From contig PBAO01000053.1 of assembly GCA_002715985.1 (NCBI GenBank), positions 1 through 62,976 of the forward strand: a stretch of 62,976 bases of DNA, given 5' to 3'. Each line of letters starts with the position of its first letter. Position 1 is the first letter of the stretch. The notes beneath the pieces were generated by a model that was given only the letters and a program-made list of their open reading frames with translations, ran no database searches and had not been told where the DNA came from. Of the stretch, positions 52,438-62,976 are shown in pieces. This DNA comes from Lysobacterales bacterium (GTDB lineage: Bacteria; Pseudomonadota; Gammaproteobacteria; Nevskiales; Salinisphaeraceae). A program made the translations under genes and the position numbers.

Positions 52438-53279
52438 CGATATTCCTGTTTCTGTCGCTGGCCAGCGCGATGGTGGCCCTGTGTCTGGCCCTCGTTCTGA
52501 TCCCGATCTGGCGCGCCGGCGGCGCAAGGCGGGCACAACGGCGCGAGGCGAACGTCGAAATCTATCGTCAGCGTTGTGCCGAAATCGATCGAGACGTCGC
52601 CGCCAGCCGCCTCGCCGAATCCGACGCACAGGATGAAAAAGACGAATTGGGCGCACGCTTGCTCGCCGATATCGACGCCGAACCCGAGTTATCGGCCCGG
52701 ACGATAACGGCCTCCGCCTCTCGCCGAGGCCCTACACGTCCATGGTGGGGCAGCGTGCTTTTGTTGCTGTTCATCGCCTTTGGCGCCGCCGGCTATGGAT
52801 GGCTCGGAGACTGGCAGGCTATCGAGAAGACCGGCATGCCTAATATCGATCAGATGATGGCCGGGCTCAAGGCACGTGTCCAGGCGCACCCGGAAGATCG
52901 CAGCGCGCGCCTGCTTTTGGCGCAAGCTCAACGGCGCCAGGGCGATAATGCCGGCGCGGCAACCAATTTTCATATCCTGAATCAGCGATCCGCAGCGCCG
53001 CCGAATACCGATCTGATCGCAGCAGAAGCCCAGGCGAGGCTCGCGGCCGGCGGCGATTTAGCCGGTCGCGCGGGCGATCTTTACAGTCGATTGCTGAAGC
53101 TGGATCCAAATAACCGTGAAGCCCTCTGGTATCTGGGCTTGCGTGCAGCCGAGGCCGGCCGAAACACGAAAGCCATACATTTCTGGGATCGCCTGCTCGA
53201 ACAACACTTGTCGACCGAGGCTCGGGCGATGATCTCGAGCCGTCGCCGCAGTCTGCTCCAAAATAAATCCGATCCGTAG
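52434..53279 (+). CDS. ccmI: CcmI/CycH-like TPR protein
   Basis: DIDAEPELS...GDNAGAATNFHILNQRSAAPPN...DLYSRLLKLDPNNREALWYLGLRAAEAGR. Confidence 0.82.
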   Translation: MTIFLFLSLASAMVALCLALVLIPIWRAGGARRAQRREANVEIYRQRCAEIDRDVAASRLAESDAQDEKDELGARLLADIDAEPELSARTITASASRRGPTRPWWGSVLLLLFIAFGAAGYGWLGDWQAIEKTGMPNIDQMMAGLKARVQAHPEDRSARLLLAQAQRRQGDNAGAATNFHILNQRSAAPPNTDLIAAEAQARLAAGGDLAGRAGDLYSRLLKLDPNNREALWYLGLRAAEAGRNTKAIHFWDRLLEQHLSTEARAMISSRRRSLLQNKSDP

Positions 53280-53452
53280 GCACTATGGCGCCGCGATCGG
53301 TCATCAGGACGGCATTTGTGGCTACGATATCTTTTTGCCCGGTGCTGCAATATCTGAATGTGATTCTAACCCCGTGGAGCACACCGTAACGCTGTCGCAA
53401 GCGCCATCTCGACCATTGACCTCCAAACCACGAACGGGGTCGCTTACCTGCT

Positions 53453-53800
53453 ATGTTGCGTGTATTTGCCATCGCTATACTCTTGATGCAAGCACTCGCC
53501 GCTCAAGCGGGAGTTGCCGGCATCTCTTGTGCGCATACATTGGCTCATTCATTCGAGCGCAACGCTTCGGTTGTCGCAGGCCACCCCCAGGCAGCCGAAA
53601 GTCCGCAGCCGAATACCCACCATGAAATGTGTTGCTGCGACGTTGTCGGCCATTGTTCCTCCAGCGTCGTGGCCACTCACATACCGACGCTTAACCAAGC
53701 CTATCCGACGATACATCCGAGTGGCCGTACAATCGTCGGTCCCAACGCCGGCTATACGGCCCCGCCTTACCGCCCCCCGTCTCCGGCCGTATATTCCTGA
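53453..53800 (+). CDS. small exported Cys-rich protein (paralog B)
   Basis: MLRVFAIAILLMQALAAQAGVAGISCAHT...HHEMCCCDVVGHCSSS. Confidence 0.65.
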   Translation: MLRVFAIAILLMQALAAQAGVAGISCAHTLAHSFERNASVVAGHPQAAESPQPNTHHEMCCCDVVGHCSSSVVATHIPTLNQAYPTIHPSGRTIVGPNAGYTAPPYRPPSPAVYS

Positions 53801-53968
53801 ACGCGCCAGACACTGCCAGCGCGTAGTGTCGTGCATCTTCAGTTCAAGCGACCTTACTAAGGCCTTGCGGGCCGCATCCGGCTCTCCGCTGTGACCTTCA
53901 TGAGCTGCTGTCGGCGATTAGCCGGCAACGGCCTGTAAGCCTGTCGCTGCAAAACGGGAAACAAGACG

Positions 53969-54595
53969 ATGAAAACCTTCAAGATCGTGCTGGCGACGCT
54001 GGTCGTTAGCGGCCTCGTCGCGGGCGCCACCGGCGCCGGCATCATTTATTCCGGCGTCTACAACGTGGGCGCCGACAACCATCATCTGGACGCCACATAC
54101 TGGGTGCTCAATCAGGCACGCAAACGCTCCGTGGCGGCCCATTCCGCCGACATTCAAGCACCGGAACTCGGCGGCCACGATCAGTTGGTCGAAGGGGCCG
54201 CCCATTTCAGCGAGATGTGTACCGGCTGCCACGTGCCGCCGGGTGGGCAGATGTCCGAGGCCGCCCAGGGCATGTATCCCCAGCCTGCCAACCTGGCGGA
54301 ATCCGGCGAAGAGATGCCGCCCCGCCAGATCTTCTGGACGCTGGAACACGGCATCAAGGCTTCCGGCATGCCGGCCTGGGGCGAGTCCGACGGCCCCGAA
54401 GCACTGTGGGCCTTGACCGCGCTGATCAAGGCTTTTCCCGACATGAACGGCGCCCAGTACCAAGCGCTGGTCAACGAAGCCAAAGCCAAGGGCATCGGCG
54501 AGGACGAACACTCACATGGCAGCCACGGCGACGAACACAAGCCGGGTTCCAATCATTCCGAGTCAACCGAAAATACGGAGGGCCACCACGCATGA
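53969..54595 (+). CDS. exported c-type cytochrome with His-rich tail
   Basis: FSEMCTGCHVPPGGQMSEAAQGMYPQPANLAESGEEMPPRQIFWTLEHGIKASGMPAWG (CxxCH); tail EDEHSHGSHGDEHKPGSNH. Confidence 0.88.
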   Translation: MKTFKIVLATLVVSGLVAGATGAGIIYSGVYNVGADNHHLDATYWVLNQARKRSVAAHSADIQAPELGGHDQLVEGAAHFSEMCTGCHVPPGGQMSEAAQGMYPQPANLAESGEEMPPRQIFWTLEHGIKASGMPAWGESDGPEALWALTALIKAFPDMNGAQYQALVNEAKAKGIGEDEHSHGSHGDEHKPGSNHSESTENTEGHHA

Positions 54596-56478
54596 ACGAC
54601 CAGAAAACAAATACACAGCGCCGGAGACTTCTCCAGGCGATGGCCGCCAGCGGCATGCTGGCGGGCCTGGATATGTTTTTGCCCGGCGTCTCGTGGGCGG
54701 ATACCATGCGCAAGGCTGGCGAGGCCGCGCGTGTTAAAGGTGGTCCACCACGGTCGGTCACCCAGGATTTCCACATCCGTCGCGAAGGCATCGGCATCGC
54801 CGGCGGCCACGCCTCGTCGGCCTATACCATCAATCATTCCATCCCGGGGCCGATCGCGGAGTTGTGGGAAGGCCACGACGCGCTGCTACGCGTGCATAAC
54901 CATATCCCGGACGAGATCACCTCCATCCACTGGCACGGTATCCTCTTGCCGTTCCAGATGGATGGCGTACCCGGCGTGACCTTTCCCGGCATCCAACCCG
55001 GCGAGACCTTCGAGGCGCATTTCCCGGTACGCCAGTACGGCACCTACTGGTACCACAGTCACGCCGGCTTTCAGGAGCAGGTCGGCCAGCTCGGGCCGAT
55101 CGTGATTCACCCGGCCGAACCCGAGGCCAATCCAGCCGACCGCGAATACGTGTTGGTACTGACCGACTGGACGTTCGAGGATCCCGCGCGACTGTTCGCC
55201 AAGCTCAAGGAATCCAGCGACTACTACAACTTCAACCAGCGCACGCTGGTCGACTTGGTCGACGAAGTCGAACAACAGGGGCTGACCCAAACCATAAAAT
55301 CGCGCCTGGCCTGGAACAAGATGCGCATGAGTCCGCGCGATATCGCCGATGTCACCGGGCACACTTATACCTATCTGATGAACGGCCAGCATCCAGCCGC
55401 CAATTGGACCGGGCTGTTCAACGCGGGTGAGCGCATCAAGCTGAGAGTCATCAACGCATCGTCGATGACCTATTTCAATGTGCGCATCCCCGGCCTGCCG
55501 ATGACTGTGGTCGCGGCCGACGGCCAGAACATCGAGCCGGTCGACACCGACGAGTTCCAGATTGCGGTGGCCGAAACTTATGACGTGATCGTCGAACCGG
55601 CTCCCGACAAGGCCTATACGATCATGGCCGAATCGATGGACCGCTCGGGCTATACCCGCGGTACGCTTGCGCCACGGCCGGGCATGAGCGCGACCGTGCC
55701 GGCGCTGCGCACGCCCCCGACTCGCACGATGATCGATATGGGCATGCCGATGCAGGGCATGGCGATGGACGACGAGTCGGGCCAGAAAATGTCGATGCCG
55801 CAACCCCACGACGGGGCGCAGATCAGCGCTATGGGCGGCATGGCAGGCATGCAGCACTCTCAAGCGATCAATCGTGCCACCAACCCCGTTGCCGATGATT
55901 TGTCGCATATGGGCATGGGCAACTCGGGCCCGGTGATCGCCCGGCATGGCCCTGACAAGCATGGCCCGGGCAATATTACCGTGGCTCAGGCCGAGCGCTA
56001 TCGGCTGGCCGACCGGCCGACCGGCCTGGCCGACGTCGATCATCGTGTCTTGACTTACAGCCAACTGCGCAATGTCTCGGTACCGCCGGATAAACGCGAG
56101 CCCTCGAAAACCATCGAAGTGCATCTCACCGGCAACATGGACCGCTACATGTGGTCGTTCGACGGCCACGAGTACTCACAGGCCAAGCCGATCGACTTCC
56201 CCTACGGCGATCGCATCCGGCTGATACTGGTCAACGACACCATGATGGAACACCCCATTCATCTCCACGGCATGTTCATGGAACTGGAAAATCACCAGGG
56301 CAATCATGGGCCCTATAAACACACCATCAGTGTCCTGCCCGGCTCGCGGGTATCGTTGCTGGTCACTGCCGATGAACCGGGCCGCTGGGCCTTCCATTGT
56401 CATCTGCTCTACCACATGGAGGCCGGCATGTTCCGCGTCGTGCGTGTCGCCCCCGCCTCGGAGATCGATCATGCCTAA
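54592..56478 (+). CDS. copA: CopA-family multicopper oxidase
   Basis: SIHWHGILLPFQMDGVPG, GTYWYHSHAGFQEQVGQLG, HPIHLHGMFMEL, WAFHCHLLYHMEAGMF; Met-rich segment. Confidence 0.95.
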   Translation: MNDQKTNTQRRRLLQAMAASGMLAGLDMFLPGVSWADTMRKAGEAARVKGGPPRSVTQDFHIRREGIGIAGGHASSAYTINHSIPGPIAELWEGHDALLRVHNHIPDEITSIHWHGILLPFQMDGVPGVTFPGIQPGETFEAHFPVRQYGTYWYHSHAGFQEQVGQLGPIVIHPAEPEANPADREYVLVLTDWTFEDPARLFAKLKESSDYYNFNQRTLVDLVDEVEQQGLTQTIKSRLAWNKMRMSPRDIADVTGHTYTYLMNGQHPAANWTGLFNAGERIKLRVINASSMTYFNVRIPGLPMTVVAADGQNIEPVDTDEFQIAVAETYDVIVEPAPDKAYTIMAESMDRSGYTRGTLAPRPGMSATVPALRTPPTRTMIDMGMPMQGMAMDDESGQKMSMPQPHDGAQISAMGGMAGMQHSQAINRATNPVADDLSHMGMGNSGPVIARHGPDKHGPGNITVAQAERYRLADRPTGLADVDHRVLTYSQLRNVSVPPDKREPSKTIEVHLTGNMDRYMWSFDGHEYSQAKPIDFPYGDRIRLILVNDTMMEHPIHLHGMFMELENHQGNHGPYKHTISVLPGSRVSLLVTADEPGRWAFHCHLLYHMEAGMFRVVRVAPASEIDHA

Positions 56479-57283
56479 GACGACGCATCAAATCCTGATA
56501 GTCGGGTTGGCGTTTGTCATGGCCAGCGCGGCCGCACCGGCGCTGGCCGGCGCGCCGCCCGGCAAGGCCAACCCTAAGAGCGTTGTGCCCAAGGGCGCCG
56601 AAAACGCATCCAGCGGCGCGCCAGCGAACTGGGCGCCCCCCATCCGTGATAATGCCCTCCACAAGTACAGCAGTATCAACCGTCTCGAATACGGCACCGG
56701 TAATGCGCCCGACAGCTATCTCTGGGAAGGTCAAGGCTGGATCGGCGGCGATATCAACCGTTTCTGGTGGAAAACCGAAGGCGAAGGCGCAACCACCGGC
56801 GGCTCGCCGGATTCGACCTCGTTCGAGGCTGACTACGGACGCGCGATCACTCCGTTCTGGAATGCGCTGATCGGTGCACGCTACGATATCTACCCCGGTA
56901 AGGATCGCGCGTTCGGCATGGTCAAACTGCAGGGCCTGTCCCCCCTGTATATCGATACCGAAGCCTCGTTCTACGTCAGCCAGGACGGCGTACCCAGCTT
57001 TCGCGGCGAATTTCAGTACGAGCCGTTGATTACCCAGCGCCTTCGCCTAGCGCCGCGAGCTGAAATAAATCTCGGCGCGCGCGATGCCAATTACGGCTTG
57101 GGCGGAGGTCTGCAGAGCACCTCGCTCGGCCTTCGGCTCAAGTATCAGATCGTGCGTGAATTCGTACCGTATATAGGTGTGCGCTGGGAGAAGAAATACG
57201 GCGACACCGCCAAAATGGCTCGGGCGGACGGCGGGACAAGCTCCTCGACAGCCTTTGTGGTGGGCCTGAGTGCTTGGTATTAG
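56471..57283 (+). CDS. copB: CopB outer-membrane copper resistance protein
   Basis: YLWEGQGWIGGDINRFWWKTEGEG...PFWNALIGARYDIYPG...YIGVRWEKKYGDTA. Confidence 0.92.
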   Translation: MPKTTHQILIVGLAFVMASAAAPALAGAPPGKANPKSVVPKGAENASSGAPANWAPPIRDNALHKYSSINRLEYGTGNAPDSYLWEGQGWIGGDINRFWWKTEGEGATTGGSPDSTSFEADYGRAITPFWNALIGARYDIYPGKDRAFGMVKLQGLSPLYIDTEASFYVSQDGVPSFRGEFQYEPLITQRLRLAPRAEINLGARDANYGLGGGLQSTSLGLRLKYQIVREFVPYIGVRWEKKYGDTAKMARADGGTSSSTAFVVGLSAWY

Positions 57284-57450
57284 CAGGCATCGCGACACCA
57301 CCGCGTTGCTGATTGATGACGTTGTCCGAACGCGTACCGACGGTGGTCTTGTGCATCACTCGGGTTCGTCGACGTCATTCCACCCGACCCCGAGTTGCCA
57401 TTTTTCGATATTCGACCCTCAAATCCAATCTCAAAACCCTGGAGTCTGAG

Positions 57451-58404
57451 ATGTCAAAAGTAACCGAGGCAGTCTACCGCTGGCTGGATTTCGATCTTCG
57501 AGCGCCGCACGACATTCCAGCGCGAGTCACGGCGTCGCAACAACTGACTTTTTACGGCCTACGGATTGTGTTCGGGTTGATCTGGCTGTTCAACGCGTGG
57601 ACGGCCTCGGCCAGCGCAAATAAACACGCAATTGCGCAATTCATGGGCCTGTCGTTCGGCTCCTGGCCCGTTCGCGTGATCGGCAACGGTGTTTTTTTTC
57701 TGGATCTAATAATGGCGGTGGCGCTGCTTTCGGGCCGCGGCATGCGCGCCGCCCTCTGGTTGGGCGTTGTGTATCTGATCGTGATGTGGGTCGGCGTTTC
57801 CCATACCGGCGGTTTCAATCCCGCCGCCGGCCAGACCGATCCGGGGATCGCGCCGCCTTATCTGATCCTGTTTATCTTGACGTTCGCCTGCTGGCGCCTG
57901 AGCCAGGCCGCGCCAGCGAACAACAATGCCGTGGCGCAGGAGCACGCCCGTCTGTGGATCCATGCGATGCGCCTGGCATTCGGTTTTTTGTGGGCCTGGG
58001 ACGCACTGTTCAAATGGCACCCTTACTATCTAACCCATATGGTCGCCTATCTGACAGCGGCTCAAGATGCCCTACCAGGCTGGGTGGCAACTTACGACCA
58101 GATGTGGATCAACGTTATCAGCTTTGTGGGCCCCGTTCTGGTTGGCGTGCTGGCTGCGCTTCTTGAAACGGTGCTCGCCTGGAGTCTCATCACCGGCAAG
58201 CTGATGCGATGGCTGCTACCGATCGGCGGCATCTATTCGCTGGTGATATGGTCGACGGCCGAAGGGTTCGGCGCACCATATACAGCCCTTGGCCAAACCG
58301 GCATGACCGGCAACATGTTTGGCAACGCCGCGATTTACGCCCTGATCTTTTTCACTTTCATGGCCGTTTACCGGTGGCCCAAGCCCATCACCGCATCCGT
58401 CTGA
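57451..58404 (+). CDS. membrane protein with two DoxX-like halves
   Basis: Repeat: LRIVFGLIWLFNAW / MRLAFGFLWAWDALFKW and LDLIMAVALLSGRGMRAALWLGVVYLIVMW / LETVLAWSLITGKLMRWLLPIGGIYSLVIW. Confidence 0.65.
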   Translation: MSKVTEAVYRWLDFDLRAPHDIPARVTASQQLTFYGLRIVFGLIWLFNAWTASASANKHAIAQFMGLSFGSWPVRVIGNGVFFLDLIMAVALLSGRGMRAALWLGVVYLIVMWVGVSHTGGFNPAAGQTDPGIAPPYLILFILTFACWRLSQAAPANNNAVAQEHARLWIHAMRLAFGFLWAWDALFKWHPYYLTHMVAYLTAAQDALPGWVATYDQMWINVISFVGPVLVGVLAALLETVLAWSLITGKLMRWLLPIGGIYSLVIWSTAEGFGAPYTALGQTGMTGNMFGNAAIYALIFFTFMAVYRWPKPITASV

Positions 58405-58463
58405 TACGTCGTTAACCGAACGACGCAAATTCCAACGCCTGAAATCATCACCGGGTGACAAAT

Positions 58464-59570
58464 ATGACTTTCGTTTCGATCCTCGGCGATACGCTCTACA
58501 CGATCGCCGGCATGTTCTGGAAAATCCTGTGGGCGCTGGTTCTCGGCTTTGCGATCTCGGGCGCCGTCCAAGCATTCGTTCCCAAACGCCGCATGGTGCA
58601 GGTCATGGGGGACGACAGTGCGGCATCGCTGTCTCGAGCTGGTTTTTTCGGCGCCATATCTTCGTCCTGCTCTTACGCCGCCGCCGCCATGAGCCGCAGC
58701 GTATTCATGCGCGGCGCTCATATCACGGCCTCAATTGCCTTCATGATCGCGGCGACCAATCTCGTGATCGAGCTGGGCTTCGTGCTGTGGTCGTTGATGG
58801 GTTGGCAGTTCGTGGTCGCTGAATTTGCGGGCGGCGTGTTGCTAATCATCGTTATGGCGCTTCTCATGAAGCTCGTCGGGCCGGTGAGGGCATTCGATCG
58901 GGTACGCGAAGCCCACACTGACAACGATACGGATGACGACGTCGCTGTCCCGAGCCTGCTCAGCCTCGATGGTTGGCGCCAGGCGGCCACTAATTTCATG
59001 ATGGACTGGTCGATGATCTGGAAGGATATCGCCATCGGTGTGATCGTCGCCGGCGCGATGGTGGTCTGGGTACCCGACGTGTTCTGGCAGGCGTTGTTTC
59101 TATCTAGCGGCCACGGGGGCGATGTCAGCCTATTGCAGATGATCGAAAACGCACTCGTCGGGCCGCTGGTCGCCGTGGTGAGCTTTGTATGTTCGGTCGG
59201 AAACGTGCCCTTGGCCGCCGCTTTGTTCAACGGCGGTATCTCGTTCGGCGGCGCGCTGGCCTTCATTTACGGCGATCTGATCGTCATCCCGATGTTGCTG
59301 GTCTATCGCCAATACTACGGCACCCGACTCGCAGCGATTCTAGGCGCCATTCTGTATATCGCCATGGCGGTGACCGGCTTCGTCGTCGACCTCATTTTCT
59401 CCGTCGGCGGCTGGGCGCCCGATTCAAGCGCGGTCGACGTCGGATCGATGGAATTCTTCAGCCTAGATTACACATTTTGGCTGAATCTGATTTTTATCGG
59501 TGTCGGGCTGGGGCTCTGGGCTCTGTCCAGGCAAGCCAACGCCCAGTCCCACTGTGCCCATCATCACTGA
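58464..59570 (+). CDS. permease (PF03773-like)
   Basis: AVQAFVPKRRMVQVMGDDSAASLSRAGFFGAISSSCSYAAAAMSRSVFMRGAHITASIAFMIAATNLVIELG. Confidence 0.82.
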   Translation: MTFVSILGDTLYTIAGMFWKILWALVLGFAISGAVQAFVPKRRMVQVMGDDSAASLSRAGFFGAISSSCSYAAAAMSRSVFMRGAHITASIAFMIAATNLVIELGFVLWSLMGWQFVVAEFAGGVLLIIVMALLMKLVGPVRAFDRVREAHTDNDTDDDVAVPSLLSLDGWRQAATNFMMDWSMIWKDIAIGVIVAGAMVVWVPDVFWQALFLSSGHGGDVSLLQMIENALVGPLVAVVSFVCSVGNVPLAAALFNGGISFGGALAFIYGDLIVIPMLLVYRQYYGTRLAAILGAILYIAMAVTGFVVDLIFSVGGWAPDSSAVDVGSMEFFSLDYTFWLNLIFIGVGLGLWALSRQANAQSHCAHHH

Positions 59571-59637
59571 TGGAGGCGGCCATGCCGGCACCACCAACCC
59601 AACCGCCATACCTCGATCAAAACCTAAAAGGGGCATT

Positions 59638-60225
59638 ATGAAAGACTCAACGACACATTACGGACTCGTCAGCCGATTCTTGCACTGGCTACTGGCCCTT
59701 CTGATCATCGCGCAGTTTTCGCTGGTCTTTGTTTTTACATGGATCGTCCCCGAGCACGGGGGCGAGCACCATCACCATGAACATCAGGCCGCCAGCCTGC
59801 ATGAGACGGTGATGATGCTCCATAAATCCGTTGGGGTGCTAATTCTGCTGTTCGGCTTGATCCTGATTGCGTGGCGGCTGACGCAGCCCAAGCCCTCGCT
59901 ACAGTCGGACCCTGCATGGCAACGAATGTTGGCGCGCGTCGTCCATGTCGTGATCTATATGATCGTTATCGCCCAGCCTATTTTCGGAATTTTGATGGTC
60001 ACGTCACACGGCCAGTCCATACCGTTTTTCGGGCTGTTTTCGATTCCGGCTTTCATCACGCTCGGTGAACAAGTCGGCGCGACGCTCGGGACACTGCATG
60101 CATTCACGGGCTGGTGGCTCGTCTTGATCGCGCTCGGCGTCCACATCGCTGGCTCGCTCTATCATCACTTCGTACGCAAAGATGATGTCCTGACACGCAT
60201 GTGGCGCGGTCGGGCCGACACATAA
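59638..60225 (+). CDS. cytochrome b561-like protein with His-rich insertion
   Basis: YGLVSRFLHWLLALLIIAQFSL...GGEHHHHEHQ...LHKSVGVLILLFGLILIAWRL. Confidence 0.82.
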   Translation: MKDSTTHYGLVSRFLHWLLALLIIAQFSLVFVFTWIVPEHGGEHHHHEHQAASLHETVMMLHKSVGVLILLFGLILIAWRLTQPKPSLQSDPAWQRMLARVVHVVIYMIVIAQPIFGILMVTSHGQSIPFFGLFSIPAFITLGEQVGATLGTLHAFTGWWLVLIALGVHIAGSLYHHFVRKDDVLTRMWRGRADT

Positions 60226-60324
60226 TAGGCCGGTCAATCGGAGTGACCAACAACCCGGGCGAGGGAAACTCCGACATACGTCGATTCGACCCGCCCAGTC
60301 GGGCCCGATCGCATTAGAACATCT

Positions 60325-60343
60325 CCCGGGGCGAGGCCCCGGG
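60325..60343. terminator. hairpin between convergent genes
   Basis: CCCGGGGC-GAG-GCCCCGGG, no strong T-tract. Confidence 0.4.
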
Positions 60344-60350
60344 GGCTGAT

Positions 60351-62885
<2,535 letters not shown>

Positions 62886-62901
62886 ATCGGCCTCCTCCGC
62901 G

Positions 62902-62976
62902 TTAGCGGTATTTCAGAATATCCATGAGCTCGGCCACGATCGCTTCGTCATCGCCCCGTTCATGGGCGGTGACCAC
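62902..62976 (-). CDS. C-terminus of a small regulator (possibly CsoR-like), truncated by window
   Basis: [24 protein letters not shown] upstream of the Cu+ ATPase gene. Confidence 0.35.
   Translation of the reverse strand: MVTAHERGDDEAIVAELMDILKYR

Noticed and set aside
54886-56169. 427-aa minus-strand ORF
   Set aside because: Antisense shadow of copA.

Overview
GC-rich proteobacterial accessory region that looks like part of an integrative conjugative element (ICE) or large mobile island. About 0-6 kb: tail of an ICE-type (PFL_47xx-like) conjugation module (transfer ATPase C-terminus, TIGR03757/56/55-like proteins, TraG-like). About 6.6-14 kb: a defence/toxin-antitoxin (TA) zone with Phd/VapC, a decayed ParD/ParE remnant, ParD/ParE, a frameshifted Cas4-like nuclease, the 3' half of a RES toxin, a tyrosine-recombinase tail, and a 1338-aa PD-(D/E)XK + TPR + GreAB-C-like + PIN-like protein. 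About 14.4-27.3 kb: an IS1182-like element fused to a 139-bp MITE (two more MITE copies at 21.4 and 27.1 kb, all inserted at GGTC inside a REP-like repeat), plus EamA/TetR, VOC, nitroreductase, isomerase, LysR, LuxR, HchA, AKR and flavodoxin genes. About 27.3-28.0 kb: the 5' half of a Xre/RES module, same strand and same subfamily as the RES 3' half at 9.1 kb. About 28.2-32.3 kb: small ICE accessory genes (KlcA/ArdB-like, RadC-like, hypotheticals), seven of them preceded by the same covarying leader, which can fold as two competing structures ending at the start codon. About 32-35.5 kb: other ICE accessory genes (cupin, PH-domain, DsbG-like). About 36-45 kb: metal and MFS transporters with a CsoR-like regulator. 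About 45-63 kb: a complete ccmABCDEFGHI set between a decayed and an intact copy of a copper module (Cys-rich small protein, cytochrome c, CopA oxidase), then CopB, a double DoxX-like protein, a permease, cytochrome b561 and a Cu+ P-type ATPase. Several otherwise conserved ORFs carry single small indels, so gene decay and sequencing error cannot be separated from sequence alone. All family calls come from reading the translations; no database search was run.
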